DNA of 64,000 nucleotides. It comes from Candidatus Hydrogenedentota bacterium. GTDB taxonomy: Bacteria; Hydrogenedentota; Hydrogenedentia; Hydrogenedentales; JAEUWI01. Position numbers and translations under genes: made by a program. Shown here piece by piece: positions 1 through 9,950 of this stretch. The notes under the pieces are model-generated. The model saw only the letters and a program-made list of their open reading frames with translations. It did not search any database and was not told the origin of the DNA. Positions within the stretch are counted from its first letter, which is position 1. Each line of letters starts with the position of its first letter. The stretch lies in assembly GCA_016791475.1 (NCBI GenBank), contig JAEUWI010000008.1:1-64000 (forward strand), in the 5' to 3' direction.

Positions 1-187
1 TGAGCGAAGACAAACTCGCGGATCGGGCCTGCTTGCGTGCAGGACGGTCCCCCCTCGACGGGAACTTCCGGCGCTTTAAAAACGGGGGACGGTCCCGCAC
101 GCGCGGTCCTCAGGCCTCGGTCAGGTTGACTTTTCTGAGCGAAGGCAAACTCGCGGATCGGGCCTGCGTGCGTGCAGGACGGTCCCC
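1..187. repeat. Pair of 52-bp direct repeats with GGACGGTCC cores
   Basis: Bases 1-52 and 136-187 are the same sequence with two mismatches (positions 10 and 33 of the unit), a period of 135 bp. Each copy ends in GCAGGACGGTCCCC, and a third GGGGACGGTCCC lies between them near 85-96. On the minus strand this is the DNA just after the htpG stop, and CCTGC-N6-GCAGG in it can form a small hairpin. The first copy begins at the window edge, so the array may continue outside. It resembles the short GGACNGTCC repeats found scattered in some genomes; no transposase is visible beside it. Confidence 0.75.
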
Positions 188-196
188 TCTCTGGTA

Positions 197-2146
<1,950 letters not shown>

Positions 2147-2246
2147 GTGTTGTTCTCCATTGCGCTTGTAGTCCACGTCGTATTGCGACAAGTAAAACAA
2201 GAAAACTTTAAATCAGGGGGCGAAATCGCGCCCCCACGAACCGCGT

Positions 2247-2271
2247 ATTGTAACGGAAAATGGCGTACAAT
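2247..2271. promoter_or_regulatory. Imperfect dyad between htpG and pyrR
   Basis: ATTGTAACG (2247-2255) is matched by CGTACAAT (2264-2271), the reverse complement with one base missing. It sits in the divergent intergenic space about 100 bp upstream of htpG. It looks operator-like but matches no regulator I can name, and could be chance. Confidence 0.2.
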
Positions 2272-2308
2272 GTGAAATGGCCGGGCGTATCCGGAGGCTG
2301 CCCGCGCC

Positions 2309-2337
2309 TTGCATCCCCCATCCCACCCTGCTAAAAT
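2309..2337 (+). promoter_or_regulatory. Candidate sigma-70 promoter of pyrR
   Basis: TTGCAT (2309-2314), a 17-bp spacer, then TAAAAT (2332-2337). The -10 box matches 5 of 6 consensus bases and the -35 box 3 of 6. Transcription would begin near 2344, giving a leader of about 108 nt that contains the terminator hairpin at 2404-2436 ahead of the pyrR ATG. Confidence 0.4.
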
Positions 2338-2403
2338 TGCGCCGGTGTATGCATCGGGCTGCACCCGAGCCGTAAAGGTCGCCTGTACCATGGACGAGCC
2401 CCA

Positions 2404-2436
2404 CCTTCTCACGCGTGTTGAGGAGGCTATTTTTTT
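2404..2436 (+). terminator. Intrinsic terminator in the pyrR leader (candidate attenuator)
   Basis: CCTTCTCA (2404-2411) and TGAGGAGG (2419-2426) form an 8-bp stem with one G-T pair and a 7-nt loop, followed by CTA and seven T (2430-2436). It ends 15 nt before the pyrR ATG, so it cannot serve htpG, which runs the other way. A terminator inside a pyrimidine operon leader is the layout of PyrR-controlled attenuation. GAGGCT at 2423-2428 agrees with the 3' half of the PyrR-binding loop consensus; the 5' half does not match and no antiterminator was worked out. Confidence 0.55.
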
Positions 2437-2451
2437 GTCTGGACCCCTGCA

Positions 2452-3033
2452 ATGACGGATATAAAGCCACGGGAAGCGGATGCCACGGTCGTCATGGACG
2501 GCTCGGCAATGGCCGAGACGCTGCGGCGTCTGGCCCGGGAGATTGTGAACGACAACCCCGAACTGGAGCGCCTGGCCTTGCTGGGCATTTTGCGGCGGGG
2601 CCGTCCACTGGCCGACCGGCTGGCGGGCCTTATCGGCAAGATGACGGGCGTCACGCCTCCGGTGGGCTCCCTCGCCACGACGCTCTATCGCGACGACTAT
2701 CGCGGCGGACTGAGTTCTCCAAAGTCCAAGGGCAGCACCCACTTCGATTTCAACGTGGACGACCGCACGATTCTGCTGGTGGACGATGTGCTGGCGGCGG
2801 GCCGCACCATACGCGCGGCGATGGACGAGGTCATGGACTATGGCCGCCCGCGCCGCATCCAGTTGGCTTGCCTGGTGGATCGGGGCGGGCGCGAATTGCC
2901 CATCCAGGCGGATTATCTGGGCCATTCCATGGCCACCGACCCGAGCGAATGGGTGACGGCGCGCCTGGTGGAGATCGACGGGGAGGATGCCGTGTTGCTG
3001 ACGCGCCCCGAGCCTGAACCGGAAGGAGCGTGA
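2452..3033 (+). CDS. pyrR: Bifunctional PyrR: pyr regulator / uracil phosphoribosyltransferase
   Basis: 193 residues, slightly longer than the usual 175-180. The type I phosphoribosyltransferase PRPP loop ILLVDDVLAAGRT is at 107-119, and the family-typical GILRRGRPLADRLA region is near 45-58, with RDDYRGG near 80-86. PyrR proteins bind pyr mRNA leaders in response to UMP or UTP and many also convert uracil plus PRPP to UMP. The gene heads pyrR-pyrB, and its TGA lies 5 nt before the pyrB ATG, so the two are translationally close. A terminator hairpin directly upstream fits attenuation control. There is no good Shine-Dalgarno at normal distance from the ATG; the GGAGG in the terminator stem is 25 nt away. 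Confidence 0.92.
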   Translation: MTDIKPREADATVVMDGSAMAETLRRLAREIVNDNPELERLALLGILRRGRPLADRLAGLIGKMTGVTPPVGSLATTLYRDDYRGGLSSPKSKGSTHFDFNVDDRTILLVDDVLAAGRTIRAAMDEVMDYGRPRRIQLACLVDRGGRELPIQADYLGHSMATDPSEWVTARLVEIDGEDAVLLTRPEPEPEGA

Positions 3034-3038
3034 AGCCC

Positions 3039-4019
3039 ATGAGCGAACCGCGTGAAACCGTCTGGACCCGCAAGGACCTGATCGGAATTGAGGATCTCAG
3101 CCGGGGCGAAATTGAGCTGATCCTGGACACGGCCCCCCAGTTTGTGGCGGTATCGAAGCGTGAGAGCGGGATCAAGAAGGTTCCCCTGCTTCAGGGCCGC
3201 CTGGTGGTGAACTGGTTCTACGAGCCCAGCACGCGCACGCGCACTTCCTTTGAGCTCGCCGCCAAGCGCCTTAGCGCCGATACCCTGGCCATTGCGGCGA
3301 GTTCGTCTTCTTCGGTGAAGGGTGAAACGCTCCACGATACCCTGGCCAATATCGAGGCCATGCATTCCGACGTGATCGTGCTGCGCCACAGTGCGGCCGG
3401 AGCGCCCCACATCCTCGCGGCCCGGCACGAGAGCCACATCATCAACGCGGGCGATGGACGCCACGAACACCCGACCCAGGCCCTGCTGGACGCCTTCACG
3501 ATCCGCGAACACATCCGGAGACTCCGCCAGGATCCCGAAGCGGGCCTGGAAGGCGTGCGGGTGGCCATTATCGGCGATGTGGAGCATAGCCGCGTGGCCC
3601 GCAGCAATATCATGTGCCTCAACAAGCTCGGCGCAAAGGTCGTGCTTTGCGGTCCCGCCACGCTGATGCCCGCCGCCGTGGAGCGTATGGGTGTGGAAGT
3701 GACCCACAACCTCCGCGAGGCCATCGACGGGGCCGACGTCATCTATTCCCTGCGTATCCAGTTGGAGCGCCAGCAGGATGGGCTCTTCCCGAGTCTGCGC
3801 GAATATATCCGACTTTTTCGTATTGACACCGCGGCCCTGGCCCACGCCAAGGCCGACGCGATCATCATGCACCCCGGCCCGATCAACCGCGATATTGAAC
3901 TCTCCACCAGCGTCGCCGACGGCGCGCGCAGCGTGATCCTGGAGCAGGTGAGCAACGGCGTGGCCATCCGCATGGCGGTGATGCACCTGCTGGTCAACAG
4001 CGGGCGCAAGGGGAAGTAA
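3039..4019 (+). CDS. pyrB: Aspartate carbamoyltransferase, catalytic subunit
   Basis: Second step of de novo pyrimidine synthesis: carbamoyl phosphate plus aspartate to carbamoyl-aspartate. 326 residues. The carbamoyl-phosphate site FYEPSTRTRTSF is at 60-71, HPTQALLDAF at about 144-153 and MHPGPINR near 277-284; all key residues are present. A GTG at 3030 is in frame, but GGAAGGAG at 3021-3028 is only 1 nt from it and correctly spaced from the ATG at 3039, which I prefer. It follows pyrR directly. No pyrI regulatory-chain gene is visible next to it. pyrC lies downstream beyond a 418-bp inverted repeat. Confidence 0.96.
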   Translation: MSEPRETVWTRKDLIGIEDLSRGEIELILDTAPQFVAVSKRESGIKKVPLLQGRLVVNWFYEPSTRTRTSFELAAKRLSADTLAIAASSSSSVKGETLHDTLANIEAMHSDVIVLRHSAAGAPHILAARHESHIINAGDGRHEHPTQALLDAFTIREHIRRLRQDPEAGLEGVRVAIIGDVEHSRVARSNIMCLNKLGAKVVLCGPATLMPAAVERMGVEVTHNLREAIDGADVIYSLRIQLERQQDGLFPSLREYIRLFRIDTAALAHAKADAIIMHPGPINRDIELSTSVADGARSVILEQVSNGVAIRMAVMHLLVNSGRKGK

Positions 4020-4026
4020 TGAAGAG

Positions 4027-4444
4027 TTTTACCACGAAGGACACGAAGAGCACGAAGAAAAAAGAGAAGGAAGTACTTTTGTCTCTTGAAGTCTTACGAA
4101 ATGACTTAACCACGAATGTCGAATCCACACGAATTAGAAAAAAGTTGACGTGGATGAATTTGAAATTGGATTGAGCCTCAAAGGACTCAAATAGAACGAT
4201 AATAAGTACACCATTGCGCGCGTTGAGTTCTTTCAGGTTAATTTTCGTCTTGGTGTTCAAGATGCCAGTTTGCGGGCCTGCGAGAAAGCTGATTTCATAA
4301 GCTAGACCCCGGTTTCTGATTCGTGTGAATTCGTGTCCATTCGTGGTCGGATTTTTTCTACTTTACATGGCTAAGTTGCTTCGGTATTTCCTGTTCTCTT
4401 TTCCTTTTTTCTTCGTGTGCTTGGTGCTCTTCGTGGTAGAAAAT
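4027..4444. repeat. Nested long inverted repeat with ACCACGAAG arms, between pyrB and pyrC
   Basis: Two layers of inverted repeats fill this 505-bp gap. Outer arms: 4027-4070, rich in CACGAAG units and ending in AAAAAAGAGAAGG, against the reverse complement at about 4395-4444. Inner arms: about 4107-4138 (CCACGAATG, CACACGAATT) against 4319-4350. The central 170 bp has lower GC than the genes. No open frame in it looks real. A small hairpin ACCGG-N6-CCGGT (4485-4500) follows just before pyrC. The same CACGAAG vocabulary recurs at 8452-8653, so this is a dispersed palindromic element. Confidence 0.8.
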
Positions 4445-4524
4445 TTCCCTACACCAACTACCACGAATTTAAACGTTGAACTATACCGGCCCTTTCCGGT
4501 TCATCATTGAATAGAGGTAATTCC

Positions 4525-5796
4525 ATGACCACAGTAATCAAGAACGGCCACGTCATCGACCCCGCCAGCGGCATTTCCGAGAACCTGGATGTCCTCTTTG
4601 AGGGCGCTACGGTCACGAAGATCGGCAAAGACCTCAACGGCGACATCACCATCGACGCCACGGGCTGCATCGTTTGCCCCGGTCTGGTGGACATCCATGT
4701 CCACTTCCGCGAGCCCGGCTTTGAGTCGAAAGAGACCATCGAGACCGGCAGCCGCGCCGCCGCCCGAGGCGGCTTCACCACCGTGGTGACTATGGCCAAT
4801 ACCAAGCCCGCCATCGACAACGCCGGCATGGTGGAATTCGTCAACCGCCGCGCGCGCGAGACGGCCTGCATCAAGATTCGCCCCGGCGCCTGCGCCACGA
4901 AGGGCATGCAGGGCAAAGAAATCACCGAGATGGCCGAGCTGAAAGACGTGGGCGCAGTCGCCGTCACAGACGACGGCAAGGACATCCCCGACAGCGGCGT
5001 GATGCGGCGCGTGCTCGAATACGCCAAGATGGTCGGCCTGCCCTACATGGCCCACTGCGAGGATCACGATCTCTCCCGCGGCGGTGCGATGAATGAAGGC
5101 TACACCGCCACGACCCTAGGCATCCCCGGCATCCCCAAGGCCTGCGAAGAGATTGCCATCGCGCGCAATATCCGCCTCGCGTGGATGACCGGCGCCCACC
5201 TCCATATCCAGCACGTCACCACGGCCGAAGGCATCGACACCATCCGCCACTACAAGCGCAAGGGCGTCAAGCTTACCTGCGAGGCCGCTCCCCACCACTG
5301 GGCGCTGACGGACGACGCCGTGCGCTCCTTCAACACCAACGCCAAGATGAACCCGCCCCTGCGCGAGCAGATCGACTGCGACGGCATCATCGCGGGCATC
5401 AAAGACGGCACGGTGGACTGCATCGCCACGGACCACGCGCCCCACACGCCCACGGAAAAGGCCCAGGAATTCGCCGACGCCCCCTTCGGTATCATCGGCC
5501 TGGAGACGTCCCTCGCCCGCGTCATTACCGACCTCGTCGAGCCCGGCCACATCACCATCGAGCGCGCCATCGAGCTCATGACCGTCTCCGGATCACGCAT
5601 CTGCGATCTCGGCGCGGGCGAACTCAAAGAAGGCGGTCCGGCGGACATCTGCATCTTCGATCCGAAAGCCGAATGGCTCGTCCAGGAAAGCGAATTCGGC
5701 TCACGCAGCAAGAACTCGCCCTTCATCGGCGAGACGTTGAAGGGATTGGTGAAGTACACAATCTGCGACGGGAAGACGGTGTATCAACGGGGGTAG
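4525..5796 (+). CDS. pyrC: Dihydroorotase (type I)
   Basis: Third step of pyrimidine synthesis, reversible cyclisation of carbamoyl-aspartate to dihydroorotate. 423 residues, the size of class I zinc amidohydrolase-type enzymes. Metal ligands are in DIHVHFREPG (about 56-65), HCED near 178 and the TDHAPH signature near 302-307. A TTG at 4507 is in frame, but AGAGG at 4512-4516 is correctly spaced to the ATG at 4525 and the protein then begins MTTVIKNGHVIDPASG as in the family. It lies on the pyrRB strand but 505 bp away across an inverted repeat, so it may have its own promoter. Confidence 0.96.
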   Translation: MTTVIKNGHVIDPASGISENLDVLFEGATVTKIGKDLNGDITIDATGCIVCPGLVDIHVHFREPGFESKETIETGSRAAARGGFTTVVTMANTKPAIDNAGMVEFVNRRARETACIKIRPGACATKGMQGKEITEMAELKDVGAVAVTDDGKDIPDSGVMRRVLEYAKMVGLPYMAHCEDHDLSRGGAMNEGYTATTLGIPGIPKACEEIAIARNIRLAWMTGAHLHIQHVTTAEGIDTIRHYKRKGVKLTCEAAPHHWALTDDAVRSFNTNAKMNPPLREQIDCDGIIAGIKDGTVDCIATDHAPHTPTEKAQEFADAPFGIIGLETSLARVITDLVEPGHITIERAIELMTVSGSRICDLGAGELKEGGPADICIFDPKAEWLVQESEFGSRSKNSPFIGETLKGLVKYTICDGKTVYQRG

Positions 5797-5956
5797 GGAC
5801 AGCGGCGCCCCACGACTCGGGCGTGTGCAGTGGGCCGCGCGAATTTGCGACGGGTTCTGTCAGACGCTGAATTCACAAAACAGGGACGCCCTCGGATCGG
5901 TCTGGTCGCCTTCCCTGACTACAGGACAGCCCCGCCGGTCGAGGTAAACTTTTTCT

Positions 5957-6457
5957 GGTTCATCCGGTTTGATCGTACACGCTCGTTCGGACTGGAAATA
6001 CTCTGGGAGTTCTTTGCGTCTTTGTGAGCCAGGGAGTTACATCAAGAGCAAGTCACCACGCGTGATTGGATTTCATTTTCAGTCAATGCCCCGGAGGGGC
6101 GGCGGAACTTAGTTCGCCGCGGCGAATGGAGCCAAAGCGGAACCCTGGGATCTGGAATATCTATAGCGTAGAACCCCCGAAGGGGGTGGCGGAGATTTTG
6201 GCAAAGCGACGTAATCTCGCTACCTGGCGCGGCTCTTTGAAAGTGTACCAACAGTAGTACGCCTGAGTGGTTTCCGTCGCCCCCTTCGGGGGCTGGAGTG
6301 CGGATTCAATCGAGATCCCAGGGTTCCGCTCGTGCCTCGCTCCACCCTGGGCTAAGTTCCGCCGCCCCTCCGGGGCCAAAGCATTCGAAAATCAAGCACT
6401 TTCAGATCCTTGCGGAGCTGGCCACAAAAGAGAAAGTACGCTCAAGCCGGATGAACC
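5957..6457. repeat. 500-bp nested inverted repeat with three matched arm pairs
   Basis: This 715-bp gap contains concentric inverted repeats. Outer arms 5957-5978 and 6436-6457 match 20 of 22 (GGTTCATCCGG core). Middle arms 6088-6112 and 6352-6376 are a perfect 25-bp match (GCCCCGGAGGGGCGGCGG core). Inner arms 6137-6153 and 6313-6329 are a perfect 17-bp match (GCGGAACCCTGGGATCT). Small palindromes such as CCCCCGAAGGGGG sit inside. The open frames here are by-products of the symmetry and have no recognisable product. 5797-5956 shows nothing I can name. Confidence 0.85.
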
Positions 6458-6511
6458 CTTTTCCTGATTGAGGTGGAAAAGATCATGCAACGTTTTTCTC
6501 GCGCGTCGGCA

Positions 6512-8476
6512 TCACGGGGCGACGCTGTCCCTCATCTCAAACATGACCGCGTTCCCCTTCCCCGCCACCTCTGTCAGCCATCCGCACGCCCTTAACTGCG
6601 CCACGGTCTCTGGATTCACCGGGTCGGTGTCGGGGCAGTAGACATAACGCACGCACCACTCCTCGGCCCTTGCCTTGCGCCAATCATCAGGGGTGTCGGG
6701 GTGGAAGAACTTTGCCACCACGCCGCGCAAGGCGGGCCCTTCGTGGCGGGCGTAGTCCTGGATGCCGATGCCGTAGACCGTGGAGTTTCCTTTCAGTACT
6801 GCAATGTCGCCCATGATCGGCGCGCCGTCGGAAGGCGCGAGAACGACGCCCTCTTCGAGGTGCGCGAGCGTGTCGGCGTCGGCCTGGTTCATGAAGGCGA
6901 AGCGCGTCCAGGGATAGTGCTGTTGGAGTGTGCGGTAGCCCAGGGGACCATAGGTGACGAGCCAGGTGACGCCTATGGAGAGCACGCCGCAGACGATGAA
7001 CGCCGCATGCAGACTCCGGTAAATCTTCGGCCACCGCACGACGCCCCGCTCGATGGCGGCCGCGCCGAGAATGGCCAGGGGCACGCCGATCATGATGGCG
7101 AAGCGGTCGGGCGTGAATTTCAGGAACCAACCCTGGCCCCACGCGGAGATGGACAGGGTGAAGAAGAGCAGCAGCCACAAGGCGGCCCAGGGCGGGGCAT
7201 CGGCGTCCGTCGCGACCTGCGGCGTCTTACCCTTCCACCACGCCAACGCGAGCCCCAGTGGCGTCCCGAGAAGTAGTGCCCAGTCGGAGATCTTCACCGC
7301 CACATGGAACTCGCCCGTACGGAGGAAATTGCCATAGTAGAGCTGGTAGGCCAAATAGAGCGCGGCGAAGGTGCCCACATACGCGATGGCGGCCCAGGCG
7401 GCGTAGCGGAAAATGCCCTTCGCGGAATTGCCGCTGCGCAGGATTGCGCCGGGTACGATGAGCCAATAGAAGAACGTGGCGCTTACGATGGGCGAAAACC
7501 ACAGGGCGGTGCGCTGGCTGCGGGCCACGTTCTCCACCAACTGGGGATTCAACGAGATCATCCACGCGGAAGCGCCGAGGCCAATACTCGTTCCGATGAG
7601 GGCCACGCCCGACCACGCGATGCGCCGTCGCCAGGGCGCGACGGGATGACAACAGGCCAGGAGCACCAGCACCATCCAGAACATGGGGCCGAGGCGCATG
7701 TTGATGAAGGCCGGAAGGGCGAGGAGCATGGTGGCGACTATGCCGTCGACACGTCGGCCCGATTCGAGTCCGCGCCAGAAGGCGGCGAGCCCGAGAAAGG
7801 CCAGGCCGAAGGGCAGGGTGTAGTAGAGCCGCGCGGCCATGAGCCAGGGCTGAAAGCGCGCGCCCTCGTTGAGCTCATACATGAAATAGCGTTGAAAATA
7901 GACGCCAAAATCCGGGTGGCTGTGCCGGGGTGCCGTGAGAAGATAGAGCAGCCCGCCCAATCCTCCGCCGAGGCTGAAGAGCAGAAACGCACGGCCCGCC
8001 AGTCGCGGCACGACCAGAACGAGGAAACAATACACCGCATAGAGGTAAAAGGCCGCGCATGCGCCATTGGCGAGGGCGATCATGTAGAAAGGCTCGATGT
8101 GGAGCCAATCGCCGATGGTGCCCACCGCGCCGAAGAGGTGGTGGAAAGGAATGGCGAAGAGGGAGATGTCGCCTTCGGTGTAGGGTTCGCCGCAGAGCGT
8201 ATAGGGCGAAGTCCAAGGCGGGTGGGCATGCTCCATGCCCGCGAGGTAAAAGATCGTGTCCACCGTGTGGCCGCCGGTGGGTGCGGCGCCCTCGGGCGGG
8301 AAGTGGCGGATGATCCCATGGCTCACCGGATCGATGAGGCCAATGAAGGCCATCACCGCCAGCGCCCAGAGCGGCGGCACGATGAGAATGCGCGGAATGT
8401 GTGAACGGTTGACGATGATTGGGGATCTCCAAACGTCAGGGCCTGAAAAATTTAACCACGAAGGCACGAAGGACAC
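6512..8476 (-). CDS. Polytopic inner-membrane protein of unknown function
   Basis: Up to 654 residues with roughly ten to twelve hydrophobic segments of 18-22 residues, for example PPLWALAVMAFIGLIDP near the N-terminus and MFWMVLVLLACC in the middle, and a soluble tail of about 150 residues. The layout (an early loop with HAHPPWTSPYTLCGEPYTEGD, many helices, soluble C-terminus) resembles large uncharacterised membrane proteins and membrane glycosyltransferases, but no family motif is decisive. The start is uncertain: the ATG at 8476 lies in an inverted-repeat arm and has no ribosome site, and an in-frame GTG at 8380 would remove 32 residues while keeping the first helix. It ends convergently towards the repeat downstream of pyrC. 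Confidence 0.8.
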   Translation of the reverse strand: MSFVPSWLNFSGPDVWRSPIIVNRSHIPRILIVPPLWALAVMAFIGLIDPVSHGIIRHFPPEGAAPTGGHTVDTIFYLAGMEHAHPPWTSPYTLCGEPYTEGDISLFAIPFHHLFGAVGTIGDWLHIEPFYMIALANGACAAFYLYAVYCFLVLVVPRLAGRAFLLFSLGGGLGGLLYLLTAPRHSHPDFGVYFQRYFMYELNEGARFQPWLMAARLYYTLPFGLAFLGLAAFWRGLESGRRVDGIVATMLLALPAFINMRLGPMFWMVLVLLACCHPVAPWRRRIAWSGVALIGTSIGLGASAWMISLNPQLVENVARSQRTALWFSPIVSATFFYWLIVPGAILRSGNSAKGIFRYAAWAAIAYVGTFAALYLAYQLYYGNFLRTGEFHVAVKISDWALLLGTPLGLALAWWKGKTPQVATDADAPPWAALWLLLFFTLSISAWGQGWFLKFTPDRFAIMIGVPLAILGAAAIERGVVRWPKIYRSLHAAFIVCGVLSIGVTWLVTYGPLGYRTLQQHYPWTRFAFMNQADADTLAHLEEGVVLAPSDGAPIMGDIAVLKGNSTVYGIGIQDYARHEGPALRGVVAKFFHPDTPDDWRKARAEEWCVRYVYCPDTDPVNPETVAQLRACGWLTEVAGKGNAVMFEMRDSVAP

Positions 8477-8653
8477 GAAGGAAGAAAGGCAGAAGACTTT
8501 TCCGTGAGCTCAGGGCATCTATCTTTGCGCCTTCGCGCCTTTGCGTGAGACCCAGGGAAATATGTCACGCAAAGGCGCTGAGACGCAAAGGACTATGGCC
8601 CACCGGGCAGGAAATCAATCTTTCTTCTTCGTGCCCTTCGTGCCTTCGTGGTG
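8452..8653. repeat. Second nested inverted repeat with ACCACGAAG arms
   Basis: Outer arms 8452-8488 (TTAACCACGAAGGCACGAAG and onward) and 8619-8653 (its approximate reverse complement). Inner arms 8524-8549 (TTTGCGCCTTCGCGCC core) and 8565-8590 (CACGCAAAGGCGCTGAG core). It lies between two minus-strand genes and overlaps the first codons of the longest reading of the membrane-protein gene. The outer arm shares its CACGAAG units with the element at 4027-4444. Confidence 0.8.
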
Positions 8654-8681
8654 CAACAATCGCAGAGGCTGGTGCGATCGG

Positions 8682-9950
8682 TTAGCTCCGCCCGAACTGG
8701 ATGTCGGCAAAATCGAGGATGGCGTTCCAGTATTCCTGCGTGAGCACATGGACCGTGTTCAGCCGATACTGGAGCAGATTTCCTGTGTTCTCCCTCGTGA
8801 GCTTTGCGGGACCCTGGATCATGCCGCCGCCCTTGATGCCTTGCGCGCCGAGCAGTTTGTAGACGCGGTTCGCGGCCATGATGCTCTTCAGCGCGCTTTT
8901 TCCGTTGGCCCAGGTGTCCTGAAGCCCTTCGGTGTCCAGCAGTGGACGGGGCGCCACCAGCGCCACCAGCAGGTGCTGATCGATGGGCAGCTTGTCTTCC
9001 TTCAGATCGAATTGAACGAAATTGTCGCAGAACCAGTGGGGGAAGACACGGTTGATGCGCTCGGTCGTTTCCTGATCGTTGTCCCGGCTCAAGGCCATGC
9101 CGCCCGTGCCCGACTGGTGGGGCACCACGAGGGCGACACGCTCGTCCAGGGCGGCGGTAAGCAACGCGGTCTTGCCTCGGCGCGAATGGCCGATCACGGC
9201 CACCTGCGCGGGGTTGATCGCAGGATCAGTGACGAGATAGTCAATGCAGCGGCTCAGGCCCCAGGACCACGCGGCGATGGTGCCCCAACTCTCGCCCGAA
9301 ATCGGGTGCTCGGCCGCATAGGCGGCGTGGATGCCATCGGTGAAGTCGTGCTTGTCCGGATCGATGTCGCTGTCGTGATAGGTAGCGAAGGCGTAGCCGC
9401 GATCGAGGATGGAACTCACGCACCAGTAGTCTTCATTGGCCCCGCGGCCTTCGGTTTCGGGGTCCGGGCAGTTATCCGGACACCACGTGGCGGGGTCGTA
9501 CTGGATGGCGGAATCGCGCAGCACCTCGTAGTTGCCGCACTTGTTCGGCGCGAGAAATACCGGCACGGGCCCCGTGGCCGCCGCGGGCAGAAACAGGGCC
9601 AGGCGAATGCGCGGGGCATTTTCACCCGGCAGATTCTTGAAGCGGATGGTGAGTTGCTTCAGCAGGCCTTTTCCCTCCAGGAGGGGTTGGGGCGGCACGG
9701 TCTCGGAGACTTCAATTTCCGGCGCATCGGGGGCGAATCCGTAGACATAGTGCTTGAAGAGTTCGATCAATTCGGGACGGCGCTTCTCGGTCCATTCTTG
9801 CGCCGTGGTGATTTTTGTACCGTCCATCATGGTGAAGGCGTCTGGAAGCGCGGTCTGTACCGGCAGGGCGTCGAAGGCGGGGAACTCGGTCGGGGATGTG
9901 GAAAGGGCCAACAGGGTTGTGGCGACCAGAGCCAACGGGATCTTACGCAT
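8682..9950 (-). CDS. Exported CE15-like glucuronoyl esterase / acetyl-xylan-esterase-fold hydrolase
   Basis: 422 residues with a Sec signal peptide (MRKIPLALVATTLLALS). The nucleophile elbow is GHSRRGK at 254-260 (Ser256), the CE15-type GxSRxGK motif, followed by PHQSGTGG around 277-284. CE15 enzymes cleave ester bonds between lignin alcohols and 4-O-methylglucuronic acid on xylan; whether this protein has that substrate is inference. It likely acts in the periplasm or outside the cell. Its ATG overlaps the last 8 bases of the upstream methyltransferase gene, so the two are coupled, although their functions do not obviously connect. Confidence 0.85.
   Translation of the reverse strand: MRKIPLALVATTLLALSTSPTEFPAFDALPVQTALPDAFTMMDGTKITTAQEWTEKRRPELIELFKHYVYGFAPDAPEIEVSETVPPQPLLEGKGLLKQLTIRFKNLPGENAPRIRLALFLPAAATGPVPVFLAPNKCGNYEVLRDSAIQYDPATWCPDNCPDPETEGRGANEDYWCVSSILDRGYAFATYHDSDIDPDKHDFTDGIHAAYAAEHPISGESWGTIAAWSWGLSRCIDYLVTDPAINPAQVAVIGHSRRGKTALLTAALDERVALVVPHQSGTGGMALSRDNDQETTERINRVFPHWFCDNFVQFDLKEDKLPIDQHLLVALVAPRPLLDTEGLQDTWANGKSALKSIMAANRVYKLLGAQGIKGGGMIQGPAKLTRENTGNLLQYRLNTVHVLTQEYWNAILDFADIQFGRS

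Noticed and set aside
2248-2271. TTGTAA ... TACAAT as a sigma-70 promoter
   Set aside because: The spacer is only 12 bp; kept instead as an imperfect dyad.
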